Part shown: in pieces, positions 41,232 to 48,532 of the stretch
How the letters are laid out: each line of letters begins with the position of its first letter
Position numbering within the stretch: the first letter of the stretch is position 1
Assembly: GCA_024280775.1 (NCBI GenBank)
Contig: JAJRPM010000017.1
Location: 1-48,532, forward strand
Direction of reading: 5' to 3'
Origin: Candidatus Zixiibacteriota bacterium
Lineage (GTDB): Bacteria; Zixibacteria; MSB-5A5; GN15; JACZUZ01
Length of the DNA: 48,532 nucleotides
The notes under the pieces: generated by a model
Seen by the model: only the letters and a program-made list of their open reading frames with translations
Databases searched by the model: none
Told to the model about the DNA's origin: nothing
Made by a program: the position numbers and the translations under genes

Positions 41232-43031
41232 ATGAATTATCAAGTGAATTGCCCAATGGATTGTCAGCAAGCAATGAGCAAGATTGAAGAATATTGCCGG
41301 GCAGGAATTAAGAAAATTGACAATCAATTGTGTGAGAAGAACCTTCTCGAACATTTGACAGATTGTCCCGATTGTCTCAATGAAGCAGTGAAGCATTTTG
41401 AGATAGAGAGTATTGTCTCTCAGGCTTTCACTGAATCAAAAACCAATCTAGAACAAGCAAGTTTCGAAGGCGCGACACCATTGCAGTTTTTGCGCCCTAG
41501 AATCGAAGCGCGCGCAGATGGAAAGACATCAAGCGCAACTAAACCAATAGGAAACTCAACAATGTCCACCATATTCAATCAACTCAAGAATCGGTCGCGT
41601 CTAACAATTGGCGTGGCGCTTGCAACAGTTGCTCTGTTAGCAGTGACTGTAATACCTTTCAAGTATGACGACACCATCGGCTATGAAGTAGCATTTGCCG
41701 GTGTAAATAAAGTCTTGGCTCTCGATAGTGACAAGATCTCAAAATTACTAAATGAGCTTGGCGTTAAAGGCGCCACCGTTGATGTCAGTGGTTGCGAAAC
41801 AACTTGCAATCTCAAAATTACCGACCTTCAGACCGCTGAAGACGGTCGCTTGTTAATCGCCGCCTTCGAAAGCGTCGGCGCTGTGCATTTGACAAATGGA
41901 GTTACACCGATAGTCGACACTATTCAGGGCAGTCTTTTGTCCAAAGCCAGCAACTTTATCTTTATCAGTGGCGATGATGGAGAGTTTGGGGCTGAAAAGT
42001 TGAATAGTATTATCATTGAGAGACTAGGCGATAACTATGAAACACGGATAGAAGCTTGTTTCAAGACTATATCCGGTGATTCGATAGGCGTTGGAATCAA
42101 CACCTTGGATGGCGAAGATGGCGGTAACTTTTGGGTGATGGACAGCTCGACAGGTGATGCGGCTATGATGTTCTTCGGAGCAATCTCCGGTGATGACCTG
42201 AAAGGTTTTGACGTTGGCTCCGGACAGTTAACCGATGAGCAGATAGCCCGCCTACGGCAAGAGGGCTATACAGTTACTGTAGAGCTAGGAGATGACGGCA
42301 GTCAGCAAGTACTGCTTCATAGGGGCTCCGATTCTCTAACAATAGCGTTGAATATGCTTGATGATGACGGTGAACATATGTGGTTTGTCGATAGCGCTTC
42401 AGGTGATTCAATGTTAGTGTTCGGCGGTTCGGTTGTTGATGCTCAGTTAAACTTTCGTCATTTAGTAATGCCAGGTAACGATTCTTCTAATTGCAATTTA
42501 GGAGACCTCTCCGGATTTGACTTTAGCGATGGACAACTAACGGATGAGCAAATAGCCGAGCTGGAAGCCAAAGGTTACTCGGTAACCATCACCCAAACTG
42601 ACGACGGCAAACAGCAAATTGTCCTGCAAAAATCATCTACTTCCGGAGATGGTAGCATCCACGAGGAGAAGGAAGTTGTTGACTTCATCGGCAACGATGA
42701 TGCTCTAGCGAAGGAAACTCCCGATAGTCTCGGAGACCCGTCGGCTCTACCGGAAGGATTCGCATTGTCACAAAACTATCCGAACCCTTTCAATCCGAAT
42801 ACCAAGATTGATTACACCCTGGCGTCCACAGAACGTGTTCATATTGATATCCTAAATGTAATGGGCCAAACAGTGCGTACATTAGTTGATGAGCAGGTTG
42901 GTCCCGGGGCCCACACAGTCGAATGGGACGCCACCGACGACAATGGTCGTCAGGTAGCCTCCGGAATGTATTTCTATCGCTTCAAAGCCGGAAAAGCTGT
43001 TCAGACCAGGAAAATGACTTTACTGAAGTAA
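41232..43031 (+). CDS. Membrane anti-sigma protein with C-terminal T9SS/FlgD-like sorting domain
   Basis: This protein of 599 residues has AAGGGAGG 9 bases upstream of ATG 41232, 13 bp after the sigma stop. Residues 1-115 are cytoplasmic. They include HLTDCPDC (41-48), the HxxxCxxC zinc-binding anti-sigma motif, and further Cys at 7, 11, 22 and 34. One membrane helix (about 121-145, after KNRSR) leads to an outer region. That region includes two related units of 85-110 residues (281-364 and 365-475), each with LDxxDGxxxWxxDSxxGD and GQLTDEQIAxLxxxGY. Residues 510-599 are a full sorting domain: FALSQNYPNPFNPNTKIDY, ILNVMGQTVRTLV, GMYFYRFKAG, KMTLLK. The domain order is unusual, since sorting domains normally sit on signal-peptide cargo. 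Confidence 0.85.
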   Translation: MNYQVNCPMDCQQAMSKIEEYCRAGIKKIDNQLCEKNLLEHLTDCPDCLNEAVKHFEIESIVSQAFTESKTNLEQASFEGATPLQFLRPRIEARADGKTSSATKPIGNSTMSTIFNQLKNRSRLTIGVALATVALLAVTVIPFKYDDTIGYEVAFAGVNKVLALDSDKISKLLNELGVKGATVDVSGCETTCNLKITDLQTAEDGRLLIAAFESVGAVHLTNGVTPIVDTIQGSLLSKASNFIFISGDDGEFGAEKLNSIIIERLGDNYETRIEACFKTISGDSIGVGINTLDGEDGGNFWVMDSSTGDAAMMFFGAISGDDLKGFDVGSGQLTDEQIARLRQEGYTVTVELGDDGSQQVLLHRGSDSLTIALNMLDDDGEHMWFVDSASGDSMLVFGGSVVDAQLNFRHLVMPGNDSSNCNLGDLSGFDFSDGQLTDEQIAELEAKGYSVTITQTDDGKQQIVLQKSSTSGDGSIHEEKEVVDFIGNDDALAKETPDSLGDPSALPEGFALSQNYPNPFNPNTKIDYTLASTERVHIDILNVMGQTVRTLVDEQVGPGAHTVEWDATDDNGRQVASGMYFYRFKAGKAVQTRKMTLLK

Positions 43032-43057
43032 TCGCGATTAGCTTTAGCCTCTTATGC

Positions 43058-43102
43058 AAACCCCGTCGAGACAAGTGAAAGTCTCGATGGGGTTTTCTGT
43101 TT
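43058..43102 (+). terminator. Intrinsic terminator of the sigma/anti-sigma unit
   Basis: The stem 43058-43072 / 43081-43095 is 15 bp with one G-U pair and an 8-nt loop, and continues in TTTTCTGTTT. It ends the sigma/anti-sigma transcript. Confidence 0.88.
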
Positions 43103-43133
43103 GAACACCAGGCTCCCAGGGAACTAGAAAAAC

Positions 43134-43155
43134 CATCGTTTGTTCATCGTTTGTT
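43134..43155 (+). repeat. 11-bp tandem duplication
   Basis: CATCGTTTGTT occurs perfectly twice in a row (43134-43144 and 43145-43155). A flanking inverted pair CCATCG (43133-43138) and CGATGG (43163-43168) encloses it. Confidence 0.9.
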
Positions 43156-43200
43156 CATAGTACGATGGCGTTGTATCTTACAGCCGCGAAGTATAGCGCG

Positions 43201-43233
43201 TGGCTCATTCCGGCTCATTGGCCGGCTCATTGG
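43201..43233 (+). repeat. 12-bp tandem duplication with a partial third copy
   Basis: CCGGCTCATTGG is repeated perfectly at 43210-43221 and 43222-43233, and TGGCTCATT at 43201-43209 is a partial earlier copy. It lies 47 bp before the acetolactate synthase-type gene. Confidence 0.9.
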
Positions 43234-43279
43234 AATCGCGCCGAAATATCAAAAAGCTAGCACAAATAATAGGATCATA

Positions 43280-44923
43280 ATGAAAGCCTCAGAACTGTTT
43301 CTGCGTTGTTTGGAAGAAGAAGGTGTGGACACAATTTTCGGCGTGCCCGGTGAGGAAAATGCCGACTTGATGATCTCCCTGCTGGATTCACCGATTGAGT
43401 TTGTAACTTGCCGTCATGAACAAGCCGCCGCCTTCATGGCCGATATGTATGGCCGACTCTCTGGCAAACCCGGCGTCTGTCTGGCAACCCTAGGTCCCGG
43501 CGCAACTAATCTCCTGACAGGCGTAGCAAGCGCAACACTTGACTATTCACCGCTGGTTGCAATAATCGGGCAAGGAACAACTACAAGACTCCACAAAGAA
43601 TCCCACCAAAACATGGACTCAATCGCCATGTTCAAACCAGTCACAAAATGGGCGTCATCGATATATGACGCCGAAAACATTCCCGAAGTCGTGCACAAGG
43701 CATTCAAACTCGCCCATGATGAAAAACCCGGCGCAACTTTGATAGAACTCCCCGAGGATATTGCTAAAGCCGAAACCGACGCTCGTCCGATTATCATCTC
43801 TTCAAACGAAAGACATCTTGGAACTGATATTAAGTTGGTCGAGCTGGCCATGAAATGCATAGAGAAAGCCAAAACGCCAATCTTGCTAAATGGCCTGGGA
43901 GTTGTGCGCTCAGGAGCCTCGGATCTACTGGAAGAGTTTGTCAATAAGACCGGAATCTATGCGGCTAATACTTTCATGGGCAAAGGCGCCCTTTCGGCGC
44001 GCAACCCCAAGTGCCTATACACTGTCGGGCTAGGCGCTCGTGATATTGTCCTTGATGCATTCCAGGAGGCCGACCTGGTGATTTGCATCGGCTACGATAT
44101 GGTAGAATGGCATCCGGAACAATGGAATACCGGTGAAGAGAAAACAATAATTCACATCGACACACGCCCTGCGGAAGTGGACAGTCATTATGAAACCGAT
44201 GTCGAAATAATTGGTGATATCTCCGAAGCGCTACGTGAAATGAATAAGCGTATTGGCGCTGTCCACCAGAAAAGCACACCGCAATTTGAAAAACCGCGCG
44301 AGATGATGACCCATGAATTGACCATGCACGATTCCGATGAGGGCTTCCCCATCAAACCGCAAAGAATTCTCAGTGACCTACGCTCAATCATGCGTGATGA
44401 TGATATTCTCATAAGTGACGTCGGAGCGCACAAAATGTGGGTAGCGCGTCACTATCTCACCTACGCCCCGAAATCATGCTTCATCACCAACGGCCTGTGC
44501 TCAATGGGCTTCGCGCTCCCGTCGGCATTTAGCGCCAAACGACTCTACCCCAACAAAAACGTAGTAGCGCTTTGCGGCGATGGTGGCTTTCTAATGAATG
44601 TGCAGGACTTGATTACAGCCGTCCGCTACAAAATTCCGCTTACAGTCTTGATTTGGGATGATAACCAATACGGCCTAATAAAATGGAAACAAGAAGCGGC
44701 TTATCAGAGACATTCGCATATCGACTTGACAAACCCGGATTGGATGAAGCTCGCCGATTCTTTTGGCTGTCAGGGAATACAAGTGACAGCCACCAACGAA
44801 TTTATCCCGGCAATGAAAAAGGCGTTTGCCGAAACCAGCAAACCTAGTATAGTTGTTGTACCTGTTGATTATAGAGAAAACTTAAAACTCACCGAGCATT
44901 TGGGAGAATTACTTTGCCGTTAA
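43280..44923 (+). CDS. Thiamine-diphosphate enzyme, acetolactate synthase type (AlsS-like)
   Basis: The start ATG 43280 gives 547 residues; the frame can be read back to 43151 through repeats and is not coding there. The ThDP-activating Glu is in TCRHEQAAAFMADMYGR. The cofactor-binding site is CGDGGFLMNVQDLITAVRYK, then DDNQYG (GDG-x-NN form). DILISDVGAHKMWVARHY and CFITNGLCSMGFALPSA fit the acetolactate synthase family, and the end ENLKLTEHLGELLC is like catabolic AlsS. It condenses two pyruvates to acetolactate. No ilvN, ilvC or alsD is adjacent, so catabolic versus biosynthetic use is undecided. Confidence 0.88.
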   Translation: MKASELFLRCLEEEGVDTIFGVPGEENADLMISLLDSPIEFVTCRHEQAAAFMADMYGRLSGKPGVCLATLGPGATNLLTGVASATLDYSPLVAIIGQGTTTRLHKESHQNMDSIAMFKPVTKWASSIYDAENIPEVVHKAFKLAHDEKPGATLIELPEDIAKAETDARPIIISSNERHLGTDIKLVELAMKCIEKAKTPILLNGLGVVRSGASDLLEEFVNKTGIYAANTFMGKGALSARNPKCLYTVGLGARDIVLDAFQEADLVICIGYDMVEWHPEQWNTGEEKTIIHIDTRPAEVDSHYETDVEIIGDISEALREMNKRIGAVHQKSTPQFEKPREMMTHELTMHDSDEGFPIKPQRILSDLRSIMRDDDILISDVGAHKMWVARHYLTYAPKSCFITNGLCSMGFALPSAFSAKRLYPNKNVVALCGDGGFLMNVQDLITAVRYKIPLTVLIWDDNQYGLIKWKQEAAYQRHSHIDLTNPDWMKLADSFGCQGIQVTATNEFIPAMKKAFAETSKPSIVVVPVDYRENLKLTEHLGELLCR

Positions 44924-46209
44924 ACATATTCGTACCTCACAGGCTTGCCCGTTGCATCGCTTCATATCTTACACTAGCGATAGTAATAAGCGGCGTAGCG
45001 CCACAGCATAGTCACGCCTCAGATACTTTGGTTTCATCAACCCCTGCGACCGCAACCGGCGAAGTGCTTAACGCTAACATATCGGTGAAGCCCCTCACAT
45101 CACCGGCTGGTCCCAACTCCGGTGAACCAAATTTTGCCGTTTCTCCATCAGGTCAGGCAACTCTCTCATGGGTAGAAAAATCCGACGACAACCTCTCCTC
45201 TCTATTGGTTTCTTACTATGCCGATAAGCAATGGTCAGCGCCAAAGCTAGTCGCATCAGGCGATGACTGGTTCGTCAACTGGGCGGACTTCCCCTCAATA
45301 GCCATAGACAAAGACGAGAATATACTAGCGAGCTGGCTGAAAAAGTCGGCGCCTGACACTTACGCCTACGATGTCCACCTGGCAATTTCCGCAGATGGCG
45401 CCACAAGCTGGGCAAAATCTTTCGTACCGCATACAGACAAAACCCAAACCGAACATGGATTCGTATCCGCCGAACCTCTCGCCGAAGGCGGCTTTGCTGT
45501 TGCCTGGTTGGACGGACGTCAAACAGCAGAAAAAGGCGGCGCAATGTCACTACGTTTCGCCACTGTCAATTCCAAAGGCGCTGTAAGCAATGAAGCCCTG
45601 CTTGATAATCGCACCTGTGATTGTTGCCAAACCACAATGGCAATCCTAAGTGACGGAACAACTCTCGTTGGCTATCGCGACAGGTCAGACGATGAAGTGC
45701 GTGACACATACATTGTCCGCAACCAAGACGGCGCCTGGAGCGCCCCAATTAGAGTCTCAAATGACAAATGGAAAATAGCCGGCTGTCCGGTCAATGGACC
45801 GGCGTTAGCTTCGTCGGATTCACTGGTTGTAATAAGTTGGTTCACCATGGGCTCCGATGAAAAGCCAAAAGTCTATTGTGCGTTTTCTCATGATTCAGGC
45901 CTGACATTCGGCGAGCCAATGCGTCTTGACGGCGGAAATCCTCTGGGACGAGTCGATGCTGTAATGTATGACTCTCAAACCGCATTAGTGAGTTGGTTAG
46001 AACAAATAGGTGAGTCCGCCGAGATAATTGTACGCGCGGTACAGCCCGACAATTCACTCTCAAAACCCAAGACCGTAACCGAATCAACTACCAGTCGCGC
46101 CAGCGGCTTCGCTCGAATGGCCCCAACAAAAGACGGCGTCCTAATCGCCTGGACCAACGACACCGACACCTCAACAATAGGCGCCGCCCTAGTCACTCTA
46201 AGTGAATAG
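44914..46209 (+). CDS. Exported BNR/Asp-box propeller protein with a CxCC motif
   Basis: This protein of 431 residues starts at TTG 44914, inside the end of the acetolactate synthase gene (10-bp overlap), with GGGAGA about 8 bases upstream, so translation is coupled. The signal peptide is residues 5-36. The rest is a sialidase-like propeller: PNFAVSPSGQATLSWVEK, FPSIAIDKDENILASWL, SAEPLAEGGFAVAWLDGR, FSHDSGLTFGEP. RTCDCCQTT (Cys 235, 237 and 238) is a conserved-looking metal- or redox-type motif. No catalytic sialidase residues are evident. The pairing with a pyruvate enzyme is odd, and its ligand is unknown. Confidence 0.78.
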   Translation: MPLNIFVPHRLARCIASYLTLAIVISGVAPQHSHASDTLVSSTPATATGEVLNANISVKPLTSPAGPNSGEPNFAVSPSGQATLSWVEKSDDNLSSLLVSYYADKQWSAPKLVASGDDWFVNWADFPSIAIDKDENILASWLKKSAPDTYAYDVHLAISADGATSWAKSFVPHTDKTQTEHGFVSAEPLAEGGFAVAWLDGRQTAEKGGAMSLRFATVNSKGAVSNEALLDNRTCDCCQTTMAILSDGTTLVGYRDRSDDEVRDTYIVRNQDGAWSAPIRVSNDKWKIAGCPVNGPALASSDSLVVISWFTMGSDEKPKVYCAFSHDSGLTFGEPMRLDGGNPLGRVDAVMYDSQTALVSWLEQIGESAEIIVRAVQPDNSLSKPKTVTESTTSRASGFARMAPTKDGVLIAWTNDTDTSTIGAALVTLSE

Positions 46210-46218
46210 TAAATTCAA

Positions 46219-47970
46219 TCAAGCGCCTGACGTGCCGCAGACCGGATTCGGGCCGCCAGCGAAAATAAGCGCTATCAGAAAAGTTACATCGGCAATGTTC
46301 ACTGAGTTGTTGCCATCCGCGTCAGCCTTATCACTACAGCTTGGCGCCGGGCCTCCGGCGAAGATTCTAGCAATAGAGAATGTCACATCAGCAATATTGA
46401 CAGAGCCGCTGTTATCAGCGTCCCCGGCAGTGTCACAGCATAACTGACAGGCATCACCCTGGCCATCACTGTCACTGTCTGTTTGTCCCGGATTGGAAAC
46501 AGTCGGACAGTTGTCACAAGCATCAGGAACAAAATCCATGTCCGAGTCGCTAATTGAGAACACATAGGCGCTACCTCCCTGAAAGGCTCCCGCGTTACTA
46601 AAAGAAGCGCCAGCTATCAAATCCGGCAAACCGTCTCCGTCGTAGTCTCCGCCAAGCGCAAGAGAGCCTCCCAAAGACTCAATGGCTGTGTCTCCGTTGA
46701 TCACATAGATCGGCTCAAAGTCCGCTCCTGAATAGACGTATATACGTCCGGCAACCAATCCTGCCTTATCAGAATTCGGAGCTCCGATAGCAAAGTCGTT
46801 GACACCATCATGGTTTACATCGCCAATCCCCCTCACAGAGCTGCCAAATACATCACCCTCACTTTCGCCATCAAATGAGGCAATCACTGATCCATCAAAT
46901 CCCGAGAAAAGGAATGCGCGCCCCGAGCCAAGACCCGTTGCCGCTGTCAAGGGAGCGCCAACCAATAACTCTCCGAAGCCATCTCCATTGATATCGCCAA
47001 CGCCGGTTACCGATTCGCCGAATTGGCCTGCGTTTTCACCTGAGGTTAAGACATGTATCAGGGTTCCATCTGCCCCGGAGTAAACATAGGCGAGCCCATC
47101 AAGCGAAGCGTCTGCAGGAGCTCCAACGATAATGTCAGTTACACTATCTGCATTTACATCACCGGCGCTGGATACAGACCAACCGAACATGCTCGCAGGG
47201 CTTGTCCCTGTGAAAGTGAACATGATAGTTCCATCAACGCCCGAATACACATAGGCGCGTCCGGCGTCCACTCCCCCCGAGTCACTGCCAATCGCTCCCA
47301 CAATAAAATCATCAAAACCATCTTGATTGATATCCACCTGTCCAGCCAGAGACTGACTGAATTGATCGATCTCCGCCTCACCATGGATCAAAAACAGGAG
47401 CGAACTATCGACTCCGGAATATATGTGAACCGAGCCAACTGTAGAAGCAGTTGGTGATGAGCGATACAAAGTGCCAATTATCATATCCGAAAAACCGTCA
47501 TTGTTAACATCACCACCTGCTACAGTAAACCCGAACCGGTTGTGAGAGGAGTCTCCTGTAAAACGATACAACTCAGTTCCGTCAGCGCCAGAATAAACAA
47601 ATGCTCTTCCCGGACGTAAAAGCGTGTCACCGGCTTCATTGGCGCCAACAATAATATCAGCAATTCCATCCCCATTAACATCCCCTGCATTGGCCACAGA
47701 CAAGCCAAAATCACTATTTGCATTTTCAGCGAAGAAGCTGTAGAAAGGCCTAATACACTCGCAGGCGTCCCCAAAACCGTCGTTATTCGTATCAACCTGA
47801 TTGGGATTGAAGACATAGGGGCAATTGTCAACTGAATTGTCTATACCATCGTTATCACTGTCAACAGCAAACGCCGAAGATACCCCGCATGTCAAAAAGA
47901 GCGCCATCCCGAAGAATATCGATAATCGAATAGCGATTCGAACGCTATGTCCTACACTCTTGTTCTTCAT
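46219..47970 (-). CDS. Exported FG-GAP (integrin alpha-like) protein with TSP3 repeats and dockerin-like end
   Basis: This protein of 583 residues has a signal peptide at about residues 10-35 and GAGG about 11 bases before the ATG. An initial TSP3 segment (DSDNDGIDNSVDNCP) is followed by about seven FG-GAP blades (about 85-470; NAGDVNGDGIADIIVGA, GDVNNDGFSDMIIG, GVGDINGDGFGELLVGA, GDYDGDGLPDLIAGA), forming a calcium-binding integrin-alpha-like propeller. TSP3 returns near 475-500. The C-terminus has two dockerin-like F-hands (GSVNIADVTFSIARIF, then NSVNIADVTFLIALIF), ending PVCGTSGA. It is most likely a surface or matrix protein. The stop is 9 bp from the convergent BNR gene. Confidence 0.9.
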   Translation of the reverse strand: MKNKSVGHSVRIAIRLSIFFGMALFLTCGVSSAFAVDSDNDGIDNSVDNCPYVFNPNQVDTNNDGFGDACECIRPFYSFFAENANSDFGLSVANAGDVNGDGIADIIVGANEAGDTLLRPGRAFVYSGADGTELYRFTGDSSHNRFGFTVAGGDVNNDGFSDMIIGTLYRSSPTASTVGSVHIYSGVDSSLLFLIHGEAEIDQFSQSLAGQVDINQDGFDDFIVGAIGSDSGGVDAGRAYVYSGVDGTIMFTFTGTSPASMFGWSVSSAGDVNADSVTDIIVGAPADASLDGLAYVYSGADGTLIHVLTSGENAGQFGESVTGVGDINGDGFGELLVGAPLTAATGLGSGRAFLFSGFDGSVIASFDGESEGDVFGSSVRGIGDVNHDGVNDFAIGAPNSDKAGLVAGRIYVYSGADFEPIYVINGDTAIESLGGSLALGGDYDGDGLPDLIAGASFSNAGAFQGGSAYVFSISDSDMDFVPDACDNCPTVSNPGQTDSDSDGQGDACQLCCDTAGDADNSGSVNIADVTFSIARIFAGGPAPSCSDKADADGNNSVNIADVTFLIALIFAGGPNPVCGTSGA

Positions 47971-48209
47971 TGTTCTCTACCTCGCTCCGGTTCGCAGGTG
48001 GACTACCATTCGATACTCCCGCAGTGACATGCAGTGGGCTTTGTCTACTTCTACTTCTTGTAATACATATAATATCTGAACTTAGTTATTCCAAGAGCTA
48101 TTTTCGGACCATTTGACTCGATGTTTTGTTAAAACAGACTTGTAGCAGAGTGTTGTCACCAGCAAAGCGCAGCAATATCGAGGGGGCATGGTGTGAAAAA
48201 AACGAGACC

Positions 48210-48245
48210 TTGTGGCCGTGACCACGGTTTCAACCATCGCCACAA
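48210..48245. other. Nested inverted repeats (possible structured RNA or DNA element)
   Basis: TTGTGGC (48210-48216) pairs with GCCACAA (48239-48245). Inside, CCGTG (48216-48220) pairs with CACGG (48223-48227) over AC. No T-tract follows, so it does not read as a terminator. Confidence 0.5.
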
Positions 48246-48297
48246 AGACAGCAACAACCAAAAGAAAGACAGAACTATCAAAATGTCGGGTTTCAAC

Positions 48298-48313
48298 GTC
48301 ACATGAATGTGAC
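48298..48313. promoter_or_regulatory. 16-bp dyad GTCACAT-GA-ATGTGAC
   Basis: Seven-base arms are perfect with a two-base centre. It lies 134 bp before the transposase start. It could be an operator or part of the element end. Confidence 0.4.
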
Positions 48314-48446
48314 TCCGGAACCTAACCTACGAAACTACGAGACTATTCATGAAGAAACCATCAGTTCACCCCCAACCCGTCTCGCCCGCGAAGGGGCCTG
48401 TTGATAAAGTATTGGTATTTTGGATATTGAATCAATAGATTCTTTT

Positions 48447-48532
48447 ATGCAAACGAAACGAAATTATTCCGAGAATTCGATGATGCTTTTGCCTTCATTG
48501 GATTCATTCATCCCCGAAGATCACTATCTTCG
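48447..48532 (+). CDS. IS1182-type transposase, N-terminal fragment (runs off the window)
   Basis: ATG 48447 opens a frame that is still open at the window end (28 codons seen). The sequence contains MMLLPSLDSFIPEDHYLR, matching the common N-terminus of IS1182-type transposases (SLDxxIPEDHxxR). The preceding Tyr-Ser-Glu-Asn stretch is also usual there. The catalytic DDE domain is beyond the window. It is the only mobile element seen and marks a possible insertion point beside the FG-GAP gene. Confidence 0.65.
   Translation, partial: MQTKRNYSENSMMLLPSLDSFIPEDHYL

Larger units (their letters stand above)
47971..48446. other. Intergenic region with hairpins beside an insertion sequence
   Basis: No gene is seen. 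A hairpin complex lies at 48210-48245 and a separate 16-bp dyad at 48298-48313. Upstream of 48000 it would hold the promoter of the FG-GAP gene on the minus strand. The right side should contain the left terminus of the insertion sequence, but I cannot identify its terminal inverted repeat without the other end. Confidence 0.4.

Noticed and set aside
47053-47457. 134-codon plus-strand frame opposite the FG-GAP gene
   Set aside because: The minus-strand protein has regular calcium-loop repeats across this stretch, so this is an antisense shadow.

Overview
The window looks like a stretch of chromosome from a Gram-negative bacterium of the FCB group. The best match is candidate phylum Zixibacteria or a close relative, but this rests on protein style only, with no rRNA or marker phylogeny. 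The reasons are two secreted-type proteins ending in a type IX secretion (Por) type A sorting domain with the SQNYPNPFNP signature, three proteins ending in a double dockerin-like F-hand with the tail PVCGT(T/S)Gx, thrombospondin type 3 calcium repeats, an OmpA-family protein, a FadL-family barrel and a YbbR protein. Many genes start without a clear Shine-Dalgarno sequence.

Layout. 1-1800: the tail of a dockerin-type exported protein, then a cohesin-like protein with a T9SS sorting domain. 1989-4181: a GH35-like glycosidase. 4185-7898 (minus): a compact peptidoglycan recycling unit of NagZ, AnmK (ATGA overlap) and a SpoIID/LytB protein. 8016-9584 (minus): a membrane GAF-GGDEF diguanylate cyclase. 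10160-14595: a bactofilin-like membrane protein, an OmpA/TSP3 protein and a GT4 glycosyltransferase. 14619-17642 (minus): an NRAMP transporter fused to a universal stress domain, followed 21 bp downstream by an unrecognised two-domain protein. 17978-25275 (plus): an endonuclease V homologue with altered active-site residues, an M20 amidohydrolase, two exported propeller-type proteins, YbbR and TsaD. 26108-29128: a FadL-like porin and a lipoprotein with an esterase fold whose nucleophile serine is replaced. 29329-33126: a BshB1-type LmbE deacetylase converging on cystathionine gamma-lyase/synthase and cystathionine beta-synthase/cysteine synthase genes, then greA. 33597-40386: a small membrane protein, an LVIVD/TSP3/dockerin exported protein, an SDR epimerase and an M1 aminopeptidase with HEAT repeats. 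40489-43031: an ECF sigma factor with its own ECF-type promoter and a coupled anti-sigma protein. 43280-47970: an acetolactate synthase-type enzyme, a BNR-repeat protein and an FG-GAP/dockerin protein. The last 86 bases are the start of an IS1182-type transposase.

The most unusual locus is the sigma/anti-sigma pair. The anti-sigma protein has a cytoplasmic HxxxCxxC zinc-binding head, one membrane helix and a large ectodomain with an internal duplication, and it ends in a complete T9SS/FlgD-like sorting domain. A membrane-anchored anti-sigma factor carrying the tag of T9SS cargo could report on surface-protein export. That function is inference; the architecture is read directly from the sequence.

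Other oddities are an in-frame TGA that splits a signal-peptide-like leader from the M1 peptidase, several putative enzymes with substituted catalytic residues, and short adjacent tandem duplications in several 5' leaders. I saw no tRNA, rRNA or CRISPR array.
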